NCBI RefSeq assembly: GCF_020740535.1
Contig: NZ_CP082362.1
Span: forward strand, 1 to 64,000
DNA: 64,000 bases
DNA from: Streptomyces profundus
GTDB lineage: Bacteria > Actinomycetota > Actinomycetes > Streptomycetales > Streptomycetaceae
Direction: 5' to 3'
Shown: one piece after another, positions 8,497 through 16,128 of the stretch
How the letters are laid out: each line of letters begins with the position of its first letter
Numbering within the stretch: position 1 is the stretch's first letter
Made by a program: the position numbers and the translations under genes
Notes under the pieces: model-generated
The model's input: only the letters and a program-made list of their open reading frames with translations
Database searches by the model: none
Told to the model about the DNA's origin: nothing

Positions 8497-9012
8497 TGGT
8501 CAGCCGGCTTGGACGGCACCCTGATCTCGTGCGACCGCGTCGCCGGCCTCCGGGAGAACGGCAACGGCCTGTGGTACTCCGGCACGGCCCGCCGCTTCGC
8601 CGGAAACATCCCGTCCCGCGCCGCTCCTGACGGCACCCCGCTGGGGATATCCGAGGTCGAACCCGCCTCGATACCTGACATCACCGCCGCCCGCATCCAC
8701 GCCCTTCCCGCCCTGTACAAGGCAGCCACCGACGGCCTTCCCAGCCTCGCCGGCCTGGGCTACCAGGGCGCCGGCATCGGCATCCACACCCCCACCCACG
8801 ACCGACTCCTCCGCGGACTGCGTGCCCTGGGCGAACGCGCCGCTGCCCACCTCGAACAGCGCTGGCGGGTCCTCCAACACGTCACCCTCAGCCCCGCCCA
8901 CATCGGAGCCATCACCCAAGCCGCCCTCGTACTCGACCGAGCCTCGGGCCTGCTCTTCGCGTCGCAGCCCGCGGGCCGATGGCTGGCTCGGCGGCGCCGT
9001 CCTTTTGGCTAG
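8497..9012 (+). pseudogene. IS5-type DDE transposase remnant
   Basis: The frame contains the landmarks of the DDE_Tnp_4 catalytic domain in order: GLDGTLISCDRVAG, WYSG, PLGISEVEPASIPDITAARI, a GLGYQGAGIGIHTP block, and the C-terminal RALGERAAAHLEQRWRVL / LSPAHIGAITQAALVL. The N-terminal half, with the helix-turn-helix and usual start, is missing. In intact relatives the GYQGAG block is preceded by ADK, here AGL, and a stretch is lost after HTP. The last 25 residues are run-on. No terminal inverted repeats were found. Confidence 0.8.
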
Positions 9013-9189
9013 CTGTGTTGTTCGGGGAGGTTGGTGGCGGGGGTGGCTCGTTCTTCGCGCGGGGTGTAGTGGCAGCGTTCGGCTTTGTCGTTTGGTTTGG
9101 GGGTGTGATCGTCGTTGTCGCGAGGGAGGGCGCCTCACTTTGGACGGGTTGGGCGCCCGTGACTGCGCTTTTCCTCCTGTGATGTCGGG

Positions 9190-9978
9190 TCAGGCCGCGT
9201 TGTCGGTCTCGGGCTGGAGTGCGGGGCCGAGCAGCAGGCCTCCGTCCAGGACGAATTCCGAGCCCGTGGCGAAGGATGCGTCTGGGGAGGTGATGAAGAG
9301 CAACAGGCGGGTGATCTCGGAGGGTTCGGCGAGGCGGGGGATGGCGAAGGGTTCGGGCGAGTAGAGGTCGGCGATGGCCGGCTGGCCCGGGATGGCGGGT
9401 TCGTTGATCAGTGGGGTGGAGACGACGCCGGGGTGGAGGGAGTTCACGCGGATGTTGTCCCGCCCCAGCTCCAGCGCGGCCGTCTTGGTCAGTCCGCGTA
9501 CGGCCCATTTGCTGGCGGTGTAGGGGGCGTAGTAGGCCGTGCCGACGTGGGCCATGGTCGAGGCGATGTTGACGATGGTTCCGCCGCCGCCCTTGCGCAG
9601 GGACGGAGTCACGGCCCTGATGCCGAGGAACTGGCCGGTGACGTTGACGCTGAAGGCGTGTTCCCAGGTGTGGAGTTCGGTGTGCTCGATGGGGGCCGCC
9701 GGGTTCTGGACGCCCGCGTTGTTCACCAGGATGGTGATCGGTCCGAAGTGGCCTTCGACTTCTCGCACCACTGCCGCCCAGTGGTCCTCGTCGGCGACAT
9801 CCAGGTGAACGGGCAGAGCCCGGTGGCCGAGCTGAGCGGCGAGATGGCGGCCGGCGTCGTCGTCGCGGCCGGCGATGACGACGTTCGCCCCCTCGGCGTG
9901 GTAGCCCCGCACATGGCTGCTGCCCATGCCTCCGCTGCCGCCTGTGACGATGACGGTCTGGCCCGCAAAGCGTCCCAT
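9190..9978 (-). CDS. Short-chain dehydrogenase (hydroxysteroid dehydrogenase-like)
   Basis: A 262-residue classical SDR. Visible are the cofactor motif TGGSGGMG (about 12-19), NNAG in ILVNNAGVQ, the catalytic serine in IASTMAH and YTASK (Tyr/Lys). The C-terminal DGGLLLGP tail is typical of 3-alpha/20-beta-hydroxysteroid-type members. It is divergent from a TetR gene, and the 119-bp gap holds two near-identical 20-bp palindromes, so it is very likely the regulated target of that TetR. The natural substrate cannot be read from the sequence. Confidence 0.85.
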   Translation of the reverse strand: MGRFAGQTVIVTGGSGGMGSSHVRGYHAEGANVVIAGRDDDAGRHLAAQLGHRALPVHLDVADEDHWAAVVREVEGHFGPITILVNNAGVQNPAAPIEHTELHTWEHAFSVNVTGQFLGIRAVTPSLRKGGGGTIVNIASTMAHVGTAYYAPYTASKWAVRGLTKTAALELGRDNIRVNSLHPGVVSTPLINEPAIPGQPAIADLYSPEPFAIPRLAEPSEITRLLLFITSPDASFATGSEFVLDGGLLLGPALQPETDNAA

Positions 9979-10005
9979 GGTGTTTCCTTCCAGGCTTGCG
10001 CTGAT

Positions 10006-10025
10006 GGTGAGCCGAGTGACTCACC
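10006..10025. promoter_or_regulatory. TetR operator-like palindrome, copy 1
   Basis: GGTGAGCCGAGTGACTCACC, an imperfect 20-bp inverted repeat 28 bp upstream of the SDR start. It matches copy 2 at 10052-10071 at 18 of 20 positions. Confidence 0.65.
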
Positions 10026-10051
10026 TCCTCTCAAGGTAAGAGCGAGAGCGA

Positions 10052-10071
10052 GGCGAGTCAAGTGACTCACC
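10052..10071. promoter_or_regulatory. TetR operator-like palindrome, copy 2
   Basis: GGCGAGTCAAGTGACTCACC, with a perfect GAGTCA/TGACTC core. It starts 46 bp after the start of copy 1 and lies 27 bp before the TetR ATG. Two matched sites, one near each divergent start, suggest repression of both promoters by the TetR protein. Confidence 0.7.
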
Positions 10072-10097
10072 TCGTGGCGGTGGGCATACTGGAGGGC

Positions 10098-10724
10098 ATG
10101 ACGGCACAGCCTTCGGAATACCACCGGCGCGTGGCAGCGCAGAAGCGGACGTCCATCGTCGAGGCAGCGACGAAGCTGTTCCTCGACTCCGGCTACGACG
10201 GCACCTCGCTGGCCCGCATCGCCGAGGCGGCCGGAGTGTCGAGGGCGACACTGTTCAAGCAGTTCGCCACCAAGGCGGCCCTGTTCGAGGCGATCGTCAC
10301 CGAATACTGGAAGGTCGACGACGAGGAGGCGCCGCTTCCCGAGCCGGGGAACCTCCGGGCGGGGCTTGAGACCATCGGACGCCGATACGTGGCGCTTCTC
10401 ACCCAACCCGGCATGGCCGCGCTCTTCCGCATCGTCATCGCCGAGGTTCCGCGCTTCCCCGAGCTCGGCGAGACCCAGTTCAAGCTCGGCAAGATGCCCT
10501 ACTTCGAATCGGTCCGCCGCTACCTGGAAGCGGAGAACGCCGCTGGTACCGCCCGGCTTGACGACGCGGAGACGGCGGCGACCCAGTTCCTCGGGATGAT
10601 CTCCAACTACGTCTTCTGGCCGCGGATGCTGCTCGCGCGGTGGGAGCCCGACGACCCCGCCATCACCAACGCGGTCGACCAGGCGGTGCTGACCATGCTT
10701 GCCCGATACGGCGCGCAGGCGTGA
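10098..10724 (+). CDS. TetR family transcriptional regulator
   Basis: A 208-residue TetR repressor. The N-terminal helix-turn-helix is clear (SIVEAATKLFLDSGYDGTSLARIAEAAGVSRATLFKQF, split across about residues 17-52). The C-terminal ligand domain ends in AVLTMLARYG and resembles the AefR-like class. The ATG at 10098, behind CTGGAGGG, is preferred to an ATG at 10062, which would place the start inside the second operator. It is divergent from the SDR gene and probably represses both itself and the SDR gene through the twin palindromes. Confidence 0.85.
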   Translation: MTAQPSEYHRRVAAQKRTSIVEAATKLFLDSGYDGTSLARIAEAAGVSRATLFKQFATKAALFEAIVTEYWKVDDEEAPLPEPGNLRAGLETIGRRYVALLTQPGMAALFRIVIAEVPRFPELGETQFKLGKMPYFESVRRYLEAENAAGTARLDDAETAATQFLGMISNYVFWPRMLLARWEPDDPAITNAVDQAVLTMLARYGAQA

Positions 10725-10730
10725 GGTCGG

Positions 10731-10802
10731 TTCGTCACCGCATCGGTGGTCGATCCCTCCGGCGACGTTCTCGGGCTCATGCACGGCTCGAACCACGCCG
10801 CT
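10731..10802 (+). pseudogene. Possible glyoxalase/VOC protein C-terminal scrap
   Basis: Right after the TetR stop, and in the same frame, the sequence reads FVTASVVDPSGDVLGLM followed by HGSNH. This resembles the end of glyoxalase/bleomycin-resistance (VOC) proteins, where VVDPSGNVLGLM-like strands carry the last metal-site residue. Nothing upstream belongs to it, so it is a truncated remnant if real. The match is short. Confidence 0.4.
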
Positions 10803-10897
10803 CGCGTCGGGCCGTTGGCTGTCGGCGCCTGGGGTGTGGTGGTGCGGGTGTCAGCGCCACGACGGGATTCCGCCAGCGCCTGGTCGGTGGCGTGGTC

Positions 10898-11650
10898 ATG
10901 CTCGCTCACATGAACGGAATCGAAGGCAGGACAGCTTTTGTCACTGGCGGCAGCCGGGGTATCGGGGCGGCGGTGGCCGTCCGGCTCGCCGAGTGCGGTG
11001 CCGATGTGGTGCTGACCTACCGGAGCAGTGAGGAGCGTGCCGCCGAGGTGGTCGGGCGGATCGAGAGGGCCGGCGTCGCTGGTTTGGCCATCCGCGTGGA
11101 CAGTGCCGATCCGGTGGCCGTGACGGCTGCGGTGGATGAGGCCGCGGGGAGGTTCGGCAGGTTGGACATTCTGGTGAACAACGCGGGGGTGTTTCCCGTC
11201 GGGCCCATCGAGGACTTGGGTGAGGAGGAGTTCAACCACGCGGTGGCGGTGAATGTGCGGGCGCCGTTCCTTGCTTCTCGGGCCGCGGTGCGTCATTTCA
11301 CCGATGGTGGCCGGATCATCAGTATCGGCAGCAATGTGGCGGGGAGGACGGTGTTTCCCGGGTTCACGTTGTACGGGTTGAGTAAGAGCGCGTTGGTCGG
11401 TATGACGAAGGGGCTGGCCCGGGAGTTGGGGCCGCGTGGCATCACGGTCAACCTGGTGCAACCGGGGGCCACCGACACGGAGGCCAATCCGGCGGACGGA
11501 CCGAACGCGGCGGGGATCAACGCGTTCACCGCGCTTGGTCGTTTCGCGGACGCGAGCGATATCGCCGCGACCGTCGTTCACCTGGCGGGGGTGGGCGGCC
11601 GGTACATCACCGGGGCCACTCTTGATGTGGATGGTGGATTCAACACCTGA
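10898..11650 (+). CDS. Short-chain dehydrogenase/reductase (FabG-like)
   Basis: A 250-residue classical SDR: TGGSRGIG cofactor motif, NNAG in LDILVNNAGV, IGSN as the serine strand, YGLSK catalytic Tyr/Lys, and a DGGFNT C terminus. This is the 3-oxoacyl-ACP-reductase-like subgroup common as accessory oxidoreductases in Streptomyces. The start could instead be the ATG at 10910 (MNGIEGRTAFVTGG), which is the more typical N terminus; neither has a strong ribosome site. It lies 173 bp after tetR with a gene scrap between, so co-transcription is possible. The substrate is unknown. Confidence 0.8.
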   Translation: MLAHMNGIEGRTAFVTGGSRGIGAAVAVRLAECGADVVLTYRSSEERAAEVVGRIERAGVAGLAIRVDSADPVAVTAAVDEAAGRFGRLDILVNNAGVFPVGPIEDLGEEEFNHAVAVNVRAPFLASRAAVRHFTDGGRIISIGSNVAGRTVFPGFTLYGLSKSALVGMTKGLARELGPRGITVNLVQPGATDTEANPADGPNAAGINAFTALGRFADASDIAATVVHLAGVGGRYITGATLDVDGGFNT

Positions 11651-11864
11651 GGTGACGGAAGCCGGCCGCGCCTCCCCCTCCCCCAGCGGCGGGTCGCCCG
11701 CGGGCGGGGCGGAGGGGCGCGGTCCGGTGCCTGGAGCCCTATGCGGAGGCGGCCCGTAGGTGGCCGCGTGCCGAGGCCGAGGGCGTCGACACCACGTGCT
11801 CTCACGCCGGCTCAGTCCGCTCGGCGGGTCGCGGAGCCCGTCGAGGGGTGAGGGGCGGCTGGGG

Positions 11865-12422
11865 TCAGAATTCGAGGTCGAGGTAGTCGATGTCGGTGAG
11901 GGCCACGTCGGTGAGGCCGAGGGCGCGGGTGCCGCCGTCCTGGAAGTAGATGTCGCGGAGGCCTTCGGCGACGATGCCGCGCAGGTGGTCCTCGGTGGTT
12001 CCGGTGTCGCGGGCGGTGAAGAGGCGGTCGGCGTACGGGGGCGGGAGGTGGACGGTGAGGCGGCGGAGGCGGCCGTCGTCGGTGGTGCCGGCGGGGGCGG
12101 TGTAGCCGATGCGGGCTCGGGTCTCGACGGTGATTCCGCCGACGGTGGCGGCGTGGCGTTGGCGGCGTTTGCGGACGCGGGGTTGCCAGCGGGCGCGGAC
12201 GGCGGCGTCGATGCGGTCGGCGATGGCCTTGGGTGGGTTCTTGCGTGCGCCGCGCCGGTAGCGGTTGACGGAGTCGGGGGTGACGCCGAGTTCGGCCGCG
12301 ACGGCGCGGGTCGTCTTGAACTGCTTCATCAGGAAGTTGATGCGGGCTTGGAGGGTCTTGGGGGGTTGGCGGGTGAACGTCTCGTTGTCGGCTCGGGTGA
12401 TGGCGTCTTCGATCTCTCCCAC
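11865..12422 (-). CDS. tpg: Telomere terminal protein Tpg
   Basis: A 185-residue protein starting at GTG, 3 nt after the tap stop codon. It matches Tpg, the protein bound covalently to the 5' ends of Streptomyces linear replicons, along its whole length as I remember it: an N-terminal PPKTLQARINFLMKQFKTTR block, a helix-turn-helix (VAAELGVTPDSVNRYRRG), PPKAIADRI, RARWQPRVR, GITVETRARIGYTA and the tail YFQDGG...TDIDYLDLEF. Thr114, reported as the nucleotide-linked residue in S. coelicolor Tpg, falls at position 114 here, within AGTTDD. It primes end patching together with Tap, and marks this as a linear replicon. Confidence 0.93.
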   Translation of the reverse strand: MGEIEDAITRADNETFTRQPPKTLQARINFLMKQFKTTRAVAAELGVTPDSVNRYRRGARKNPPKAIADRIDAAVRARWQPRVRKRRQRHAATVGGITVETRARIGYTAPAGTTDDGRLRRLTVHLPPPYADRLFTARDTGTTEDHLRGIVAEGLRDIYFQDGGTRALGLTDVALTDIDYLDLEF

Positions 12423-12425
12423 GGT

Positions 12426-14516
12426 CTACTCTCCTTCGTCGAGGACGGCGTCGCCGCCCTTGATGTGGCGGGCCGGGTTGTGGCCTTGTTCCATGAGGTC
12501 GACCGCCCAGGCCATTTCCTGGACGCCTTCCAGCTTTGCCAGGCCGGGGGTGGGGCCGAGGCGGAAGGCTCCGGGTTGGGGCTTGCCGGACGCGGCGTAG
12601 GGGAGGAGGTCGGTGGGGCTGGGGCCGGGTGAGGGGTAGACGACGCAGTCGGAGAGCACCGCGAGGGGGTAGCGGCCGGTGAACTTCGCCATGTTGGTGA
12701 GCTTGCGGTGCATGTTGACGCGGGCTTTGGAGATGACGGCGGCGCGGATGTCCGGCCGCCAGGTGGGGCGTTCCAGGGCCGGCCATCGTTCGCCGGGTTT
12801 GTAGTGGCGGCCTTGGGGGCGTTCGCGGAGCTTCCCGACGCCGCCTTTGACGGTGGCTTTGATGGCGGTGAGGACGGCGGCCAGGCCGGGGTCGGCGTGT
12901 TTGTGGTGTTCCATGGCGGTGAGGAACTCCGCGTCGTTCAGGTCGCGGGTGACGCCGAGGTCGGCGAGGGTTGCCACGTAGGCGTTCTTGAGGTGGTCGT
13001 GCCAGGGGTCGAGGTAGGCGCCGGTCAGGCGGCGTAGGTATGCCTCGGTAGGGGCGATGTTGTGGCCCAGTTCCTGGGCGTAGGCGATGGTGTGGGTCTG
13101 GTACCAGGCGGGTCCTGTCGGCCGTGTGCCGGTGGGGGTGAACGGGGAGGGCAGGCGTGGGTCCAGCTCGATGTGGGACAGGTCGACGTACCAGGAGCCG
13201 GGGATCTTGGGGTTGAAGGTGGGGTGGGTGAGGTGTTCGGGGGCGCCGAGGCCGACGGTGAGGCGGGCGGACGCGGCGAGGAACGCGGTGTTGAGGTCGA
13301 GGCCGATCGCGTGCGGCAGGAGGCATTCCTCGTCGCTGAGGAGGTCTGTGTGGCGGACCCACTGGTAGGCCTCCTCGTCGAGGAAGCCCTTGTTCCAGGC
13401 GGAGTTGATGACGACCGGGTGTTCCGGGGTGGCCTCGGGCGGCGCCGGGTCGACGGGGTGGGTGCCGAGGGATCCGGGGTTGTGGCCGGGGATCCAGTTC
13501 CCGGTGGTCTCGTCCCGTACCGCTCGGGTGGGGGGGCGCAGCGCGGTCATGAGTTCGAGGCCGGAGACGGCGGTGGAGCCGCGGGGGGTGATGACGCGGG
13601 TCGCGTAGGTGCTGAGGACGCGCGCGATGTCGGGGGGTCGCATGTGGGTGACGCCGGGCCAGGAGCGGGCGTCGAGGGCGTCCCAGGGCAGGATCGCGAG
13701 TTGCACGCACTGCCGGTCGCGTCCCTGGGCGTTGCGGTAGATCCGTGCCCAGGGGCCGAATCCGCGTTGGGTGAGCCGCCATCGGGCGCGGGTGATCTGT
13801 GTGATCACGGGGTGGTCTTCGGGGAGGCGCAGGGAGCGGCGCTGTTCGTGGCCTTCCAGGCGTTCGGGCAGTCCGAGGTTGGTGGCGGCTGAGGCGGTGA
13901 GGGCGATCAGCGGGTCGGCGTCCTTGCCGTGCCGGTGCAGGGGGGCGGCGCCGAGGCCGGATTCCTTGAGTGTCCACTCCACCAGCTGCGGGATGGTGGT
14001 GGCCGGGCAGTCCAGCACGATGCCGTGGGCGGCGTAGGCGGAGCCGTCGCCGTCGAGGACGGCGAGCGGGCCGTGGGGGAAGCGCGGGTCGGTGGCGGTG
14101 CGGGGGGTGGGTTGGGCTGGCTTCCCTACCGGGTGGGGTGACGAGGCGGCGGGGTGGGCGGGGCTTTCGGGCACGGGCGCGGGTGGGGGTGGGGTGGCGG
14201 GGGGCTCGATCGGCGTGCTGGTGGGTGTGGTGGGTGGAGCCGAAGCGGTGGGGGTGGCGGGGGTGGTGGGGGCGGGGTACTTCGTCGCCCAGCCGTTGAG
14301 GAGTCGTTGGTATGCCTCCAGGCGGGGTGGTTTGGGTTCGGAGCGGCCGTTCTCCCAGTTCTTGACTGTCTGTGTCGTGCTTTTGAGCGCGGTGGCGAGG
14401 CGGGCCTGGGTGATGCCGGCGGCTTCCCGCAGCCTGGCTCGTTCGGCGGGGGGCGGCAGCGGCGGTTCCTCCAACAGTGCGTCTACGTTGGCGAACAGCT
14501 CTTCCTCGGTGGGCAT
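12426..14516 (-). CDS. tap: Telomere-associated protein Tap
   Basis: A 696-residue protein directly upstream of tpg in the same operon. It has an XRE-type helix-turn-helix near the N terminus (about 26-75; ITQARLATALKSTTQTVKNWENGRS), a Pro-rich linker (about 80-130) and a long conserved body. Tap binds the 3' overhang of the telomere and brings Tpg to the end for patching. The length is close to that of known Tap proteins and no frame break is seen. Because the local telomere palindromes look non-archetypal, the target specificity of this Tap is of interest. The ATG at 14516 has only a weak GGGTC-type ribosome site. Confidence 0.9.
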   Translation of the reverse strand: MPTEEELFANVDALLEEPPLPPPAERARLREAAGITQARLATALKSTTQTVKNWENGRSEPKPPRLEAYQRLLNGWATKYPAPTTPATPTASAPPTTPTSTPIEPPATPPPPAPVPESPAHPAASSPHPVGKPAQPTPRTATDPRFPHGPLAVLDGDGSAYAAHGIVLDCPATTIPQLVEWTLKESGLGAAPLHRHGKDADPLIALTASAATNLGLPERLEGHEQRRSLRLPEDHPVITQITRARWRLTQRGFGPWARIYRNAQGRDRQCVQLAILPWDALDARSWPGVTHMRPPDIARVLSTYATRVITPRGSTAVSGLELMTALRPPTRAVRDETTGNWIPGHNPGSLGTHPVDPAPPEATPEHPVVINSAWNKGFLDEEAYQWVRHTDLLSDEECLLPHAIGLDLNTAFLAASARLTVGLGAPEHLTHPTFNPKIPGSWYVDLSHIELDPRLPSPFTPTGTRPTGPAWYQTHTIAYAQELGHNIAPTEAYLRRLTGAYLDPWHDHLKNAYVATLADLGVTRDLNDAEFLTAMEHHKHADPGLAAVLTAIKATVKGGVGKLRERPQGRHYKPGERWPALERPTWRPDIRAAVISKARVNMHRKLTNMAKFTGRYPLAVLSDCVVYPSPGPSPTDLLPYAASGKPQPGAFRLGPTPGLAKLEGVQEMAWAVDLMEQGHNPARHIKGGDAVLDEGE

Positions 14517-14535
14517 GACCCGACCCTAGCAGCGA

Positions 14536-14575
14536 CTTACCCTCACTTTTACCCCTTGCTTTTAACTCTTTTGAG
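14536..14575 (-). promoter_or_regulatory. AT-rich repeated tract upstream of tap
   Basis: Read on the minus strand, the tract carries AAAAG three times (within CTCAAAAGAGTT, TTAAAAGCAAG and GGTAAAAGTGAGG) at 10-13 bp spacing, plus a partly repeated GGGTAAAAGTGAGGGTAAG. It is the lowest-GC stretch between tap and the sigma factor gene and ends about 20 bp upstream of the tap ATG. It may hold the tap promoter or an autoregulatory site for the Tap helix-turn-helix. Confidence 0.35.
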
Positions 14576-14692
14576 GGTTGCTCGGACGGACGGCGGGGGC
14601 GGGTTCCGGTCATGGGTTTCTCGTGTGATGTCACATCGGTGGGCGCCGATTGGTCAGTTGCTAGGACAGGTGGCGACGAGAGAGTGTGACCG

Positions 14693-15565
14693 ATGAACGA
14701 ACAGGAATGGCTCGCGGAGCGGTTCGAGACACACCGTGCCCGGCTACGGGCGGTGGCCTACCGGATGCTCGGTTCGGCCAGCGAGGCCGATGACGCCGTT
14801 CAGGAGAGCTGGCTGAGGGCCAACCGGGCGGGGGCCGCCGATGTGGACAACCTGCGGGCCTGGCTGACGACGATCGTGGCGCGGGTGTCGTTGAACATGT
14901 TGCAGTCGCGCAGGACTCGGCGTGAGGAGCCCATCGAGGGGCGGGAGGAGGACACGCGGCCGGCTCACGCCGGTGCGGGTGACCCGGAGTGGGAAGTGGT
15001 GGAGGCCGACTCGGTGGGCCTGGCGTTGCTGGTGGTGTTGGAGGCCCTCTCCCCCGCCGAGCGGCTGGCGTTCGTCCTGCACGACCTGTTCGGTGTGCCC
15101 TTCGAGGAGATCGCGACCATCGTCGACCGCTCCCCCGCCGCGACGCGGCAGCTCGCGAGTCGGGCGCGGCGGCGGTTGCGGGGCAGAGACGTGCCGGCGC
15201 GGCGTGGTGCGGCGCGGCGCGAGGTAGTGGAGGCGTTTCTCGCGGCGTCGCGCGGTGGGGACTTCGACGAGCTGTTGACGTTGCTGGCGTCCGATGTCGT
15301 GGTGCGCGCCGACGGGGCGGCGGTGAGCGGGGGTGCCGTGGCGGAGGTGCGGGGTGCGCGGGCGGTGGCGCGGACGTTCTCCGGGCGGGCGAGGGGGGCG
15401 CGGTTGGCGTTGGTGGACGGCGCCTGGGGTGCGGTGTGGTCGACGGGGGGTCGGCTGCGGGTGGCGTTCACCTTCGCCTTGGTGGACGGCGTGATCGTGG
15501 CCATCGATCTGTTGGCCGACGCGGTGACGTTGGATCGGCTGAGCGTGGTGTTCGTGGAGGGGTGA
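14693..15565 (+). CDS. ECF sigma factor with C-terminal SnoaL-like domain (SigJ type)
   Basis: A 290-residue extracytoplasmic-function sigma factor. Region 2 is seen at about 10-75 (RLRAVAYRMLGSASEADDAVQESWLR), and region 4 at about 115-165 (ALSPAERLAFVLHDLFGVPFEEIATIVDRSPAATRQLASRARRRL in two parts). A further 110 residues form a SnoaL-like domain (VVEAFLAASRGGDFDELLTLLASDV), which in SigJ/ECF41/ECF56-type factors modulates activity in place of a classical anti-sigma. A DoxX-family membrane gene follows 83 bp downstream, a common neighbour. It is divergent from tap. Confidence 0.9.
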   Translation: MNEQEWLAERFETHRARLRAVAYRMLGSASEADDAVQESWLRANRAGAADVDNLRAWLTTIVARVSLNMLQSRRTRREEPIEGREEDTRPAHAGAGDPEWEVVEADSVGLALLVVLEALSPAERLAFVLHDLFGVPFEEIATIVDRSPAATRQLASRARRRLRGRDVPARRGAARREVVEAFLAASRGGDFDELLTLLASDVVVRADGAAVSGGAVAEVRGARAVARTFSGRARGARLALVDGAWGAVWSTGGRLRVAFTFALVDGVIVAIDLLADAVTLDRLSVVFVEG

Positions 15566-15648
15566 GGCGGGTGGGCCGGTCACATTCCGGTGGGGTGGCC
15601 GGTCCCTGGGGTGGGCGATGGGCCCCGGAACGAGAGGTGGTCGGTGTG

Positions 15649-16068
15649 ATGAGGACGTTCTCCCCGGCGGCGAGGCGCCGCTGGTTGACCGGGTTGTGCG
15701 GGTGGATGGTGTTCTCGTTCACGGTGGGGGCGCTGACGAAGTTCTCCTCGGGTGAGACGTTCTTCGGCCCGGCGTACTCGGAGAAGTTCGTCGACTGGGG
15801 CTACCCGTCGTGGTTCCGCTTTGTGGTGGGAGGGGGTGAACTCCTCGGTGCCGCGTTGCTGTTGAGGGTTCGGACGCGGTGGTGGGGTGCGGGTCTGCTG
15901 CTGGTGATCACGTCGGGGGCGGTGGTGACGCATGTCGCGCACCTGGACCCGGTGGGTGAGAGTCTCTCCGCTCCCCTGCACGTGGTGCTGTCGGCGCTGC
16001 TGGTCTGGGTGTATCGGCCGGCGGGGACGCGCGGGCGGCGGCCTGTGGCGTCGGGCGGCGGGGGGTGA
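15649..16068 (+). CDS. DoxX-family membrane protein
   Basis: A 139-residue integral membrane protein with four predicted helices (about 12-30, 55-75, 78-96, 105-125); GYPSWFRFVVGGGELLGAALL is typical of the DoxX family. The ATG at 15649 has GAGAGG upstream. It follows the SigJ-type sigma gene in the same direction, so the sigma factor may control it or respond to it. DoxX relatives are linked to redox and sulfur stress; the exact role is unknown. Confidence 0.75.
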   Translation: MRTFSPAARRRWLTGLCGWMVFSFTVGALTKFSSGETFFGPAYSEKFVDWGYPSWFRFVVGGGELLGAALLLRVRTRWWGAGLLLVITSGAVVTHVAHLDPVGESLSAPLHVVLSALLVWVYRPAGTRGRRPVASGGGG

Positions 16069-16074
16069 CGCGTT

Positions 16075-16104
16075 CCGCCCGGCAGCCGGGGGGCTGCCGG
16101 GCGG
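16075..16104. terminator. Strong bidirectional hairpin
   Basis: An 11-bp perfect inverted repeat (CCGCCCGGCAG / CTGCCGGGCGG) with an 8-nt loop lies between the convergent DoxX and lipoprotein genes and could terminate both. Confidence 0.75.
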
Positions 16105-16128
16105 CCGTGACCGTGTGTCCGCCGGGGG

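Noticed and set aside
12100..12300. Possible tRNA or small RNA near tpg
   Set aside because: No cloverleaf or CCA end; the bases are accounted for by the tpg coding sequence.
11812..14634. 940-residue minus-strand frame covering tap-tpg
   Set aside because: Almost only Arg, Pro, His and Thr. It is the wrong frame of the real tap and tpg genes.
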